The notes under the pieces are model-generated. The model was not told the DNA's origin. It ran no database searches and saw nothing but the letters and a program-made list of their open reading frames with translations. Shown one piece after another: positions 9,580 through 18,790 of a stretch of DNA of 64,000 bases (position 1 is its first letter; each line of letters opens with the position of its first letter). Made by a program: the position numbers and the translations under genes. Origin of the DNA: Flammeovirgaceae bacterium UBA6059 (GTDB taxonomy: Bacteria > Bacteroidota > Bacteroidia > Cytophagales > Cyclobacteriaceae); the NCBI GenBank assembly GCA_002435755.1, contig DIYH01000035.1, positions 401,118 through 465,117 of the forward strand, in the 5' to 3' direction.

Positions 9580-10998
9580 ATGCACAAAGATTTGTGGGAT
9601 AAATGTCTCCGATTTATCAAAGGTGAAATACCAGAACAGAGCTTTAAAACATGGTTTTCGCCGATTATTCCACTAAAACTTGAAAATGGAGCCCTTACAA
9701 TTCAGGTCCCAAGCCAGTTTTTCTACGAATGGCTTGAAGAAAATTATGTGCACTTGCTAAAGCAAGCTATCCAACGGGAACTTGGTGAAAACGGCAGATT
9801 GGAATATTCTGTGGTGATCGATAGTGGAAATAGAGCTAATAAGCCCTATACGGTCAATTTAGCGGCAAATGGGCAGGGTAGTAAATATGGACAAAATCAT
9901 GATGGGGGCAAGCAAGAGATAAGAAGCCCATTCGCTTTACCTACAGTTGATCTTCACAATCAGTTCTGCAATCTCAATGAGAGCTATGTATTTGAAAATT
10001 ATATTGAAGGTGATTGTAACAGGTTAGCCAGATCAGCTGGTTATGCAGTTGCTCAGAAGCCTGGAGTGACGTCCTTCAATCCTCTGATGATCTATGGAGG
10101 TGTAGGTTTGGGTAAGACCCACCTCGTTCAGGCAATTGGTAATGAGATCAGGAATAAGGCAAAAGAGAAATTTGTGCTTTATGTCGCTTCTGAAAAATTT
10201 ACTAATCAGTTCATTGAGGCTCTCAAAAACAATAACGTACAGGACTTTACTAATTTCTATCTCAACGTAGATGTACTGATCATAGATGATGTGCAATTCC
10301 TTAGAGATAAAGAGAAGACCCAGGAAATCTTCTTTCACATCTTCAATCATCTGCATCAAAACGGCAAGCAGATCATCATGACCTCAGACTGTGCTCCTCG
10401 TGATTTAAGAGGCTTACAAGAGCGTCTTGTGAGCAGGTTTAAATGGGGACTTACAGCAGATTTGCAGTCGCCTGATTTTGAAACTCGAATGGCGATCATT
10501 AAGAAAAAACTCCAATCAGATGGTGTAAACATTCCTGACGATGTACTCGAATATCTTGCTTACAGCATTGACACCAATGTGCGCGAGTTGGAGGGTGTAT
10601 TAATATCGCTTATAGCTAACGCATCACTTAATAAGAGAGAGATTGACCTTGAACTAGCGAAGCACACACTGCGCAATATCGTGCGCGATATTGATGGGGA
10701 AGTGGGTATCGACTATATTCAGAAAACCGTGTCAGACTTTTTCAAAGTGTCGCAGGATGATCTAAAGGCAAAAACAAGGAAGAAGGAAATTGTCATAGCA
10801 CGTCAGGTAGCCATGTTCTTTTCCAAAGACTATACCAACCATTCTCTCAAGTCAATTGGATATCACTTTGGAGGCCGTGATCATAGTACTGTGATACATG
10901 CAGTGCAATCAGTCAACGATATGATCGACACTGACTCTAAATTTCGTTACTCTATAGACGAGCTCAAAAAGAAGCTCAAGATGCGAGTGGCATACTAA
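9580..10998 (+). CDS. dnaA: Chromosomal replication initiator DnaA
   Basis: A 472-residue protein with all four DnaA domains: an N-terminal DnaB-interaction domain (1-80), a variable linker (about 80-125), an AAA+ core with Walker A GGVGLGKT (173-180) and Walker B VLIIDDVQF, and a C-terminal DNA-binding domain with the signature GGRDHSTVIHAV. It binds DnaA boxes and melts the origin. It has no operon partner here (no dnaN or recF beside it). Its TAA stop overlaps the TAG stop of the convergent HtrA gene within CTAA at 10995-10998. Confidence 0.97.
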   Translation: MHKDLWDKCLRFIKGEIPEQSFKTWFSPIIPLKLENGALTIQVPSQFFYEWLEENYVHLLKQAIQRELGENGRLEYSVVIDSGNRANKPYTVNLAANGQGSKYGQNHDGGKQEIRSPFALPTVDLHNQFCNLNESYVFENYIEGDCNRLARSAGYAVAQKPGVTSFNPLMIYGGVGLGKTHLVQAIGNEIRNKAKEKFVLYVASEKFTNQFIEALKNNNVQDFTNFYLNVDVLIIDDVQFLRDKEKTQEIFFHIFNHLHQNGKQIIMTSDCAPRDLRGLQERLVSRFKWGLTADLQSPDFETRMAIIKKKLQSDGVNIPDDVLEYLAYSIDTNVRELEGVLISLIANASLNKREIDLELAKHTLRNIVRDIDGEVGIDYIQKTVSDFFKVSQDDLKAKTRKKEIVIARQVAMFFSKDYTNHSLKSIGYHFGGRDHSTVIHAVQSVNDMIDTDSKFRYSIDELKKKLKMRVAY

Positions 10999-12470
10999 AA
11001 CATGTAAGGGTAGTACACTTTTCTCCCCCTCTGGGTAATACCGGAAATAATTACCCTACCTCGGATTCTTTCCAGGATATCAGCCAGTTCTTCGGGGCTA
11101 TCAATTTCTACATTATTGATGGTAGTGATGATAAAGCCTTCTGGGATGTCCAGTCTTCGGAAAAACCCATTTCGTACATCCAACACTCGCACTCCGTTAT
11201 CAATTCCAAGTACCTCTTGCTCAAGCTTAGGCACTGACTCGAATACCACTCCCAGGGATTCCGATAGGTAAGTCGATTTGGTAATGACACCCGTCGTGCC
11301 CTCTCTATTGGTTAGCACAAGAGCGCGGTTAATGACTTCATCATCTCTCCTCAAGGTCAATTCGATCTGATCGCCCGGATAGAAATAGCCTATCATTTCC
11401 TCAAGATTAGCCCTGCTATCGATAGACTTTCCATTCACCGCTAGCACAACATCACCTTTTTTGAGCTTGGCCTTGTCTGCTGCCCATCCATCCCTAACAT
11501 CGGTAATGATAATCCCGTCAGTAGATTCCAGTTCCATGCGCTCCTTTATTTCGCTATCTATATCCAGGTATTCTGCGCCAATGAATGCCTTTTGTACCTC
11601 TCCATAGGTCTTCAGATCATTGAATACCTTGTTGACAATATCTACCGGCACAGCAAACCCATAGCCTGCATAAGATCCTGTCCGGCTCAGGATCGCTGTA
11701 TTGATACCAATCAATTCTCCTTGAATATTGACCAATGCTCCCCCACTATTCCCTGGGTTAATTGCCGCGTCGGTCTGGATAAAAGATTCAATAGGGAACT
11801 TATCTCGAAGGATATTGATATTTCGACCCTTTGCGCTTACAATACCAGCAGTAACCGTAGAAGTAAGGTTGAAAGGATTACCTACCGCCAACGCCCATTC
11901 TCCAACATTGACATCCTCACTCTTGCCTAGGGCTATAGCAGGTAGTTCACTAGCATTGATTTTGATCACTGCCAGATCTGTCGATGGATCAGTCCCGATC
12001 AATTCCGCCTGGTAAGATTCCTTACCATGAATCACTGTAATTCCATCAGCCTCATCAATGACGTGATTGTTGGTAACAATATAGCCATCCTGACTGAAGA
12101 TGACACCAGACCCGCTACTAGTTGTCTGAGATGCTCTTGGTTGAAAAAACCAGTCCATCCAACTACCAGTGCGGTACTCTACTTCATTAAGTGTCTTGAT
12201 AAATACTACGCTCTGAGTGCTCCTTTCAGAGGCCTTAACAAAATCTTCATTGTAGTCAATTCTCCTTGTTGAGGTGCTATTGTCGGACATTGCGATTTTA
12301 TCAGATGTATAATCTCTATGACCATGTGAAATTATTTCTGCATAAGAAGTCTCTACAGGAATCTCAGTTCCCTGACTTATATCAAGTTTTTGATCCCAAT
12401 AATTTATAAATACTGATCCCGAAGCTCCCGACACAAAAGCAACTACCACTACAGCAAGCGTTCTTTTCAT
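10995..12470 (-). CDS. HtrA/DegP-like periplasmic serine protease
   Basis: A 491-residue trypsin-like protease with an N-terminal signal or anchor segment (about 4-24). The triad is His136 (NNHVID), Asp165 (DPSTDLAVIK) and Ser242 (NPGNSGGAL). Two PDZ domains follow (about 290-385 and 400-490), the second degenerate. Enzymes of this family degrade or refold misfolded envelope proteins. It is the only gene in its transcription unit, convergent with dnaA and divergent from the GH3 gene. The length and two-PDZ layout match DegP/DegQ. I leave the symbol blank because the subtype cannot be set. Confidence 0.92.
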   Translation of the reverse strand: MKRTLAVVVVAFVSGASGSVFINYWDQKLDISQGTEIPVETSYAEIISHGHRDYTSDKIAMSDNSTSTRRIDYNEDFVKASERSTQSVVFIKTLNEVEYRTGSWMDWFFQPRASQTTSSGSGVIFSQDGYIVTNNHVIDEADGITVIHGKESYQAELIGTDPSTDLAVIKINASELPAIALGKSEDVNVGEWALAVGNPFNLTSTVTAGIVSAKGRNINILRDKFPIESFIQTDAAINPGNSGGALVNIQGELIGINTAILSRTGSYAGYGFAVPVDIVNKVFNDLKTYGEVQKAFIGAEYLDIDSEIKERMELESTDGIIITDVRDGWAADKAKLKKGDVVLAVNGKSIDSRANLEEMIGYFYPGDQIELTLRRDDEVINRALVLTNREGTTGVITKSTYLSESLGVVFESVPKLEQEVLGIDNGVRVLDVRNGFFRRLDIPEGFIITTINNVEIDSPEELADILERIRGRVIISGITQRGRKVYYPYMF

Positions 12471-12534
12471 CTTGTTCTTATTTTCAATATTCCTTACGAA
12501 AGTAGGGCAACCTTGTTTTCTACTTTAACACCAC

Positions 12535-12553
12535 AAAACTCTCTCAGAGTTTT
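12535..12553. repeat. Small hairpin in the htrA/GH3 divergent spacer
   Basis: AAAACTCT and AGAGTTTT form a perfect 8-bp stem around CTC, in the 203-bp gap between two divergent starts. It could be an operator or chance. It is too AT-rich and misplaced for a terminator. Confidence 0.3.
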
Positions 12554-12673
12554 CATACCAAAGTAATTTTTGGCCACTTGAAAGTATACCCAGGCTTCCG
12601 GTTCCAAATGGCACCAGGATATTATCCTTTCTGACTTTATTTCTCAAAATGCATTGACTTATTTTGCAACTTC

Positions 12674-14170
12674 ATGGGAATAAGGTCCATACTTGCTAAG
12701 CCTCTGGCGGCCATAATCGCCAGCCAGCAAAAAGGCTGGTCTTCCCAACCGGGACCTACTCAGAATAGGGTATTTGAAGCCATCGTACGAAAGGCAAAAC
12801 ATACAGCTTTTGGTAAGGACCATCTTTTTGCCCAGATCACAAATCATAAGGAGTATCAGGAGGCAGTTCCAATTCGAGATTACGAGCAACTCTCACCTTA
12901 TGTTAAAAGAATCTTAGCTGGTGAAACTGACATATTGTGGCCAGGCAAACCGGCCTATTTTGCTAAGACTTCAGGTACTACATCGGGCACAAAGTACATT
13001 CCTATTACCAAAGACTCAGTACCCAATCACATTAATAGTGCAAGGAACGCTCTCCTTAGTTATGTCCATGAGACCGGCAACAGTAAATTTCTGGATGGGA
13101 AACTGATCTTCCTTTCAGGTAGTCCGGTCATGGACAAGAAGGCAGGCATCCATACAGGTCGCCTATCGGGAATCGTCAACCATCATGTTCCTCAGTACCT
13201 TCGCAGCAATCAAATGCCCACCTATGAGACCAACTGCATTGAAGATTGGGAAGAAAAGGTGGATAAGATCGTGGAAGAGACCCAGTCTGCGAACATGTCT
13301 TTGATCTCGGGCATACCACCTTGGGTCCAAATGTACTTTGATCGACTTAACAAGCGATCCGGACAAGCCATTAAAGACCTATTCCCCAATTTTTCGCTAT
13401 TCGTGTATGGAGGCGTGAACTTTGAGCCCTACCGGGCAAAACTATTCGAGAGCATCGGTAGGCCAATAGACTCTATAGAGACTTATCCTGCCTCTGAAGG
13501 TTTTATTGCTTACCAGGACTCGAAAGAAGCAGAAGGACTGTTACTGCTACTCAACTCCGGCATTTTCTTTGAATTCATACCTGCCGACCGATATTTTGAT
13601 AAAAAGCCGACGAGACTCACCATAGAAGAGGTTGAAGTTGGAGTTAACTATGCCGTCATCATCAACAGCAATGCAGGTCTGTGGGGTTATTCGATTGGTG
13701 ATACCGTCAAGTTTGTATCAACCTCTCCATATCGACTGGTGGTTACAGGGAGAATCAAGCATTTTATATCTGCCTTTGGGGAACATGTGATAGGCGAAGA
13801 AGTAGAAAAGGCAATGAAACTCACAATGGCCAAGTATCCCGAAACTGAGATCACAGAGTTTACGGTAGCTCCAAATGTAACACCTGAAGACGGCTTGCCG
13901 CGCCACGAATGGTACATTGAGTTTGCAAAGGCACCTTCAGATATTAATGCTTTTAGAGACACACTTGACGCGGAGCTAGTCCAGCTTAACAGCTATTACG
14001 AAGACCTTATCACTGGTAAGATTCTAACAAAGCTCCATATCATCGAGTTAAAGCCACAGTCATTTATATCTTACATGAAATCTCAAGGTAAACTCGGAGG
14101 GCAAAACAAAGTACCCCGATTATCCAATGATCGCAAAATAGCTGATCAGCTTATAAAACACCGATACTAG
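12674..14170 (+). CDS. GH3-family acyl-adenylating enzyme
   Basis: A 498-residue protein of the GH3 (auxin-responsive promoter) family, a branch of the ANL adenylate-forming superfamily. The phosphate-binding loop is seen as AKTSGTTSGTKYIPIT (about residues 97-112), and the C-terminal hinge region GRIKHFISAFGEHV is typical. Plant GH3 enzymes conjugate amino acids to acyl acids. Bacterial members are widespread in Bacteroidota but their substrates are largely unknown. The stop is four bases before dxr, so it probably starts an operon GH3-dxr-rseP. That linkage is positional and need not mean a role in isoprenoid synthesis. Confidence 0.85.
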   Translation: MGIRSILAKPLAAIIASQQKGWSSQPGPTQNRVFEAIVRKAKHTAFGKDHLFAQITNHKEYQEAVPIRDYEQLSPYVKRILAGETDILWPGKPAYFAKTSGTTSGTKYIPITKDSVPNHINSARNALLSYVHETGNSKFLDGKLIFLSGSPVMDKKAGIHTGRLSGIVNHHVPQYLRSNQMPTYETNCIEDWEEKVDKIVEETQSANMSLISGIPPWVQMYFDRLNKRSGQAIKDLFPNFSLFVYGGVNFEPYRAKLFESIGRPIDSIETYPASEGFIAYQDSKEAEGLLLLLNSGIFFEFIPADRYFDKKPTRLTIEEVEVGVNYAVIINSNAGLWGYSIGDTVKFVSTSPYRLVVTGRIKHFISAFGEHVIGEEVEKAMKLTMAKYPETEITEFTVAPNVTPEDGLPRHEWYIEFAKAPSDINAFRDTLDAELVQLNSYYEDLITGKILTKLHIIELKPQSFISYMKSQGKLGGQNKVPRLSNDRKIADQLIKHRY

Positions 14171-14174
14171 TCCC

Positions 14175-15341
14175 TTGGAGCAAACCCATAAAAGACATGT
14201 CGCCATTCTCGGTAGTACCGGATCCATCGGCACACAAGCACTGGATGTAATCAGCAGACACCCTGATCAATTTGAGGTAGAAGTGCTTACAGCAGAAAAC
14301 AGTGCCGACTTGCTCATCGAGCAAGCGGCAAAGTTTAAACCCAATGCCGTCGTGATCGGCAATGATGACCTGTACGACAAAGTCTTTGCTGCACTTGACC
14401 CATTAGACATCAAAGTCTATAGTGGGACCCAGTCGCTCTGTAGCGTGGTGATGATGGACAAAATCGATGTGGTGCTTACTGCCCTGATGGGCTATGCGGG
14501 ACTACAGCCAACCATTAGTGCTATCAGCGCTGGTAAACACATTGCACTAGCGAACAAAGAGACGCTCGTGGTAGCCGGAGAGTTGATAACGGCCCAGGCT
14601 AAGGAGAAAGGGGTCAATATTTACCCTGTCGATTCTGAGCACTCCGCCATCTTTCAATGTCTTGTGGGTGAGTTTCACAACCCTATCGAGAAAATTGTAC
14701 TTACCGCTTCAGGTGGGCCTTTCAGAGGTAAAGACCGGGCTTATCTACAAACGGTGACCAAAGCTCAAGCATTGAAACATCCGAATTGGGACATGGGGGC
14801 AAAGATCACGATTGACTCTGCCAGTATGATGAATAAGGGGCTTGAGGTGATTGAGGCAAAATGGCTGTTTGGGTTATCTGCCGATCAGGTTGATGTGGTA
14901 GTTCACCCACAATCTATCGTGCACTCGATGGTGCAGTTCGAAGATGGGTCCATCAAGGCGCAACTTGGGTTGCCAGACATGCGTATACCGATCCAGTTTG
15001 CAATTGGGTACCCCAATCGACTAAAAGCAAACTATCCCAGGTTTAATTTTGCAGACTATCCCGCGTTGACGTTCGAAAAGCCGGATTTAGATACCTTTGC
15101 CAACTTGCAGTTGGCATATGACGCTTTGGATAAGGCTGGTAACAGTCCCTGCGTTTTAAATGCTGCAAATGAAATTGCGGTAGCGGCCTTCCTAAAGGAT
15201 CAGGTTGGTTTCTTAAAAATGTCAGAAATAGTTAAAAACTGTCTCGATAAAATCGCCTACATATCCAATCCAACGCTGGAAGATTACGTAGAAACGGACA
15301 AAGAGACAAGAATAGTAGCACAAGAATTAATAGTTAGTTAA
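14175..15341 (+). CDS. dxr: 1-deoxy-D-xylulose 5-phosphate reductoisomerase
   Basis: The second enzyme of the MEP isoprenoid pathway, converting DXP to 2-C-methyl-D-erythritol 4-phosphate with NADPH. The Rossmann motif GSTGSIGTQALDV lies near residues 13-25, and the metal and substrate region shows VDSEHSAIFQC and ASGGPFR. The C-terminal NAANE motif is present. The start is TTG at 14175, four bases after the GH3 stop, with no in-frame ATG close by, and the length (388) is normal. The stop TAA shares its last base with the rseP ATG (TAATG). Confidence 0.96.
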   Translation: MEQTHKRHVAILGSTGSIGTQALDVISRHPDQFEVEVLTAENSADLLIEQAAKFKPNAVVIGNDDLYDKVFAALDPLDIKVYSGTQSLCSVVMMDKIDVVLTALMGYAGLQPTISAISAGKHIALANKETLVVAGELITAQAKEKGVNIYPVDSEHSAIFQCLVGEFHNPIEKIVLTASGGPFRGKDRAYLQTVTKAQALKHPNWDMGAKITIDSASMMNKGLEVIEAKWLFGLSADQVDVVVHPQSIVHSMVQFEDGSIKAQLGLPDMRIPIQFAIGYPNRLKANYPRFNFADYPALTFEKPDLDTFANLQLAYDALDKAGNSPCVLNAANEIAVAAFLKDQVGFLKMSEIVKNCLDKIAYISNPTLEDYVETDKETRIVAQELIVS

Positions 15342-16657
15342 TGGAAGCATTAGTGATGACAGGCCAGCTTTTGCTGGGTCTTTCGATTTTAGTGGGGTTG
15401 CATGAGCTGGGCCACCTGGTTGCAGCGAAAGCGTTTGGTATGCGGGTGGAAAAATACTCCATTGGCTTTCCTCCAAAGATATGGGGGTTTCAATATGGTG
15501 AAACAGAATACTCCATTGGAGCGATTCCGCTAGGTGGCTTTGTCAAAATATCCGGAATGGTAGACGAGTCTCTGGACACCAAGTCGTTAATTGAAGATCC
15601 GGAACCCTGGGAGTTCAGGGCCAAACCAGCGTGGCAAAGACTAATTGTTATGATGGGTGGGATCATCGTTAATGTCATCACAGGTATTGTCATCTTCATT
15701 ATTCTTGTTTTCAACAATGGCGAATCATACATCTCCAAAGATGAGGTCAACAAATACGGTATAGTTGCCTACGAACTTGGTCAGGAGATTGGATTCCGGA
15801 CAGGGGATAAGATCATTCGGATCAATGGACAGGACTTTGAAAAATTCAATGATGTCAGAAGTCCTGATGTATTGCTAAGCGACGATGGCTTCTACACCGT
15901 AGAGCGCTCTGGTGCCGAGATCAATATTCCTATTCCTTCTGATTTTCTTGATAAGTTCTCTGAAAAGGACGCAGCTGCGAATTTTATCGACATAAGGTTT
16001 CCGTTCGGTGTAGGACAAGTAATGGAGGGCTCTGCGGCGGAGGCTGGTGGTCTCAGGGAAGGAGACGAATTTGTAACAGTCAATGGTCAGTCTGTGGAGT
16101 TTTTTGATCTTTTCAAAGCCCAACTCGAAGAGAACCGTGGAAATACCATCACAGCACAAGTAAAACGTGGTGGAGCAACTGAAGAACTAGAGTTTAAGGT
16201 TACTCCAGAAGGCACGTTAGGATTCTATCCTTCTCAGGACCTGGAGTTTGCACACATCGACTACACCTTTGGTGAGGCCATTGGCAAGGGTACCCAGCAG
16301 GCATTCGGCGTTGTTTGGGTTAATGTCAAGGCGTTTGGCAAGATGTTTAGTGGTGATGTTGACCCACGTAAGAGTCTGTCTGGCCCTATTGGAATCGCCA
16401 AGATATTCGGAGGCACATGGGACTGGGGCAATTTCTGGAGGATTACCGGTCTGATCTCTATGATTTTAGCCTTTATGAACTTCTTACCTATTCCTGCACT
16501 TGATGGAGGTCACGTGGTATTCCTTACCTATGAGATAGTCTCAGGGCAAAAGCCTTCTGATCGTTTTCTTGAAAATGCTCAGAAAGTCGGTATGGTCATT
16601 CTTTTGGGGCTGATGGGCTTTGCCATCTTCAACGACATTTTTAAGCTGTTTGCCTAG
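15341..16657 (+). CDS. rseP: RIP zinc metalloprotease (site-2 protease, RseP-like)
   Basis: A 438-residue inner-membrane intramembrane protease. The zinc motif HELGH is at residues 21-25 in the first membrane segment. Two PDZ domains occupy about 125-200 and 215-285, and the C-terminal catalytic Asp motif LDGGHVVF is intact between late membrane segments. It cleaves anti-sigma factors or signal-peptide remnants in relatives. It is translationally coupled to dxr. The TAG stop sits in a CTAG shared with the stop of the convergent OmpA-family gene. Confidence 0.94.
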   Translation: MEALVMTGQLLLGLSILVGLHELGHLVAAKAFGMRVEKYSIGFPPKIWGFQYGETEYSIGAIPLGGFVKISGMVDESLDTKSLIEDPEPWEFRAKPAWQRLIVMMGGIIVNVITGIVIFIILVFNNGESYISKDEVNKYGIVAYELGQEIGFRTGDKIIRINGQDFEKFNDVRSPDVLLSDDGFYTVERSGAEINIPIPSDFLDKFSEKDAAANFIDIRFPFGVGQVMEGSAAEAGGLREGDEFVTVNGQSVEFFDLFKAQLEENRGNTITAQVKRGGATEELEFKVTPEGTLGFYPSQDLEFAHIDYTFGEAIGKGTQQAFGVVWVNVKAFGKMFSGDVDPRKSLSGPIGIAKIFGGTWDWGNFWRITGLISMILAFMNFLPIPALDGGHVVFLTYEIVSGQKPSDRFLENAQKVGMVILLGLMGFAIFNDIFKLFA

Positions 16658-18639
16658 TCATTTTGAATTTCCGGTCGGGTGATCTCAAACTCGACCCGAC
16701 GATTGATCGCTTTAGCCTCTTCAGAGAACCCTTCGACGAGTGGTTGGCTACTGCCAAATCCTTCATGCGTGACCCTTTCAGCTTCTATCCCACCAAAGAT
16801 GACAATGTAATCCCTGATATTCTGGGCACGCTCCTTTGACAGTTTAAGATTAAAATCGGATGAGCCGTCTGAATCAGTATGACCGGAGATCTTGATCTTA
16901 AAGTCGGGATTGTCATACATGAAATTAACAATCTTATTGAGGTCACCGTACATCTGACTTTGAAGGTCCGCCATACCATTAGCAAACTCGATCGACTCAA
17001 ACTGTATCCTACTTGAGATGGCCTCTGTCGTAAGGTTGAACTCCCTCGGGCCATCAAGAAAGAACATCTCTTCTATCCTGAAGAAATCATCCCCCTGGAT
17101 CACTAGTAGGTAGTTGCGCTGATTAATGAGGTCAAACTCAAAACCGCCCTGATCATTAAGAAACTGCGGTGCTACTTCCACCCCCTGGTCCAGATCGATG
17201 ATGGATACGATACCTCCGAACGGGTCTCCGGTATTACCATCAGTGAGTGATCCGGTCACTGGTGTGGTGGCCAAAGGTTGGGCCTCCATAGGAAGAGGAA
17301 AAGAGTAAACGTCGAGTTTGGTCAGGTCATCTGAGACCGATCTTGCATAAAAAAGGCGGTTTGCCTTGGAGTCAATAGTAAAATAATATTCGCTACCGCG
17401 ACCATTGACGAGGGGTCCAATATTCGAAGGTTCTAGCCAGTTACCATTCTCGCTGTAGGTCTTGTAGATATCAAACTCTCCAAAATTGTACAGTTGACCA
17501 TTAGAACTGAAGTACAATACTCTAAACTCCGGATGGAAGAACGGGCTAACATCGTTCCTTCGGGTGTTCACAACAGGACCAAGGTTTTTGGCCGGTTGCC
17601 AATTCCCTGATTTATCCTTCACGGAATAATAAATATCTGAAAGTCCGAACCCTCCTATCCTGTCAGACGCAAAGAAAAGCGTGTCCTCGTTCATCGATAA
17701 AGAAGGCTGTGAGTCCCACCCCACACTATTGATATTCGGACCTAGATTCACCGCTAGGTTCCATGTGCTGTCAGCGTCCAGGGTGGCCATATAAAGATCA
17801 CAACTCCCAAAGCCATCAGGTGACTCACATCTGGAAAAATACAAGCGCTGACCGTCTCTACTCTGAAAAGCTGAGCCCTCATTGTAAATAGTATTGATCT
17901 TGTCAAGAGGTTTATTCAGTGACCAGAGTCTACCGTCAAAACCACTGGAGTAGAGGTCTTCATTTTTGATGGTTTGCAGTCCTCGCTGTGTCTCCTCCCT
18001 CCTTGATGTATAAATAAGCTGTTTGTTATCGGCACTAAGTGATGGTCCATAGTCCGCGTCGCGTGTATTTACGGTGGGCCCGATATTGAGCAGAACACCT
18101 CTCGGAGGACGCAAAGTATCTATTGTTTTCCTGTATTCTACGAGTTCGTAATAGTAGTCCAACGGCACATACCGCTGGGTCTCCTGTATGTTGAGCGTAT
18201 CGTAGTATATCTCAATCTCCTGGAGGTTGACACCTTCATGATGGTGCCTCAGGACGAGCTTGTAGAGCATCCTGGCTTCCTCCATGTTGCCATAGAGCTC
18301 GGTCAGCTTTGCAAGTCGCCATATCCAGTACGTATCTTTGTAGAAGTTCTCTACCGCAAATCTTTTGACATAATCTTTCAGCCGAACGTAGAGCTTCTCC
18401 CAGTCCTTTTTCTCTTCAAGTTCACGAAGTTTCTGCAGTTTAGACTTATCATAATAATCCGTAATCCGGTTCATGTTTTTGAAGTCGTAGATATTGAAAT
18501 TGACTTCTGTCGAAAACTCTTCAGCTTCTTCTGTATTTCTGTCTTTGCGCTTCTTTTTTTGGGCCAGAGATGGGAAGTCTACTATCAGCAGAGCTGAAAA
18601 AAGTAATAAACAAACAATGACGCTTGACCTGCGAATCAA
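16654..18639 (-). CDS. OmpA-family protein with PD40 beta-propeller repeats
   Basis: A 661-residue envelope protein. In order it has a signal peptide (about 1-26), helical TPR-like repeats (about 60-170), WD40-like PD40 repeats (about 195-440, for example YTSRREE, FASDRIGGFGLSDIYYS, YFSSNGQ), a small carboxypeptidase-regulatory-like domain (about 460-530), and a C-terminal OmpA peptidoglycan-binding domain with GHTDSDGSSDFNLKLSKERA. Proteins of this architecture are periplasmic or outer-membrane-associated and are common in Bacteroidota, some linked to type IX secretion (PorE-like). Whether this one is PorE cannot be decided here. It is convergent with rseP and divergent from lon. Confidence 0.88.
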   Translation of the reverse strand: MIRRSSVIVCLLLFSALLIVDFPSLAQKKKRKDRNTEEAEEFSTEVNFNIYDFKNMNRITDYYDKSKLQKLRELEEKKDWEKLYVRLKDYVKRFAVENFYKDTYWIWRLAKLTELYGNMEEARMLYKLVLRHHHEGVNLQEIEIYYDTLNIQETQRYVPLDYYYELVEYRKTIDTLRPPRGVLLNIGPTVNTRDADYGPSLSADNKQLIYTSRREETQRGLQTIKNEDLYSSGFDGRLWSLNKPLDKINTIYNEGSAFQSRDGQRLYFSRCESPDGFGSCDLYMATLDADSTWNLAVNLGPNINSVGWDSQPSLSMNEDTLFFASDRIGGFGLSDIYYSVKDKSGNWQPAKNLGPVVNTRRNDVSPFFHPEFRVLYFSSNGQLYNFGEFDIYKTYSENGNWLEPSNIGPLVNGRGSEYYFTIDSKANRLFYARSVSDDLTKLDVYSFPLPMEAQPLATTPVTGSLTDGNTGDPFGGIVSIIDLDQGVEVAPQFLNDQGGFEFDLINQRNYLLVIQGDDFFRIEEMFFLDGPREFNLTTEAISSRIQFESIEFANGMADLQSQMYGDLNKIVNFMYDNPDFKIKISGHTDSDGSSDFNLKLSKERAQNIRDYIVIFGGIEAERVTHEGFGSSQPLVEGFSEEAKAINRRVEFEITRPEIQND

Positions 18640-18790
18640 ATCAAATCGGATTTAAAAATTGAAGTTCCTCGAAATTGATCAATTATAAAAATAAATTGGC
18701 ACAGGGCTTGCAAATAAATGGTTCTCACAAGATTTGACGACAAAATGAGCAATAGTACTGCCATTTTGACATCTACATAGTTAACGATAT

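Noticed and set aside
18640..18790. Heat-shock-like motif TGCCATTTTGACA before lon
   Set aside because: Imperfect and I cannot tie it to a known regulator, so it is left as a note.
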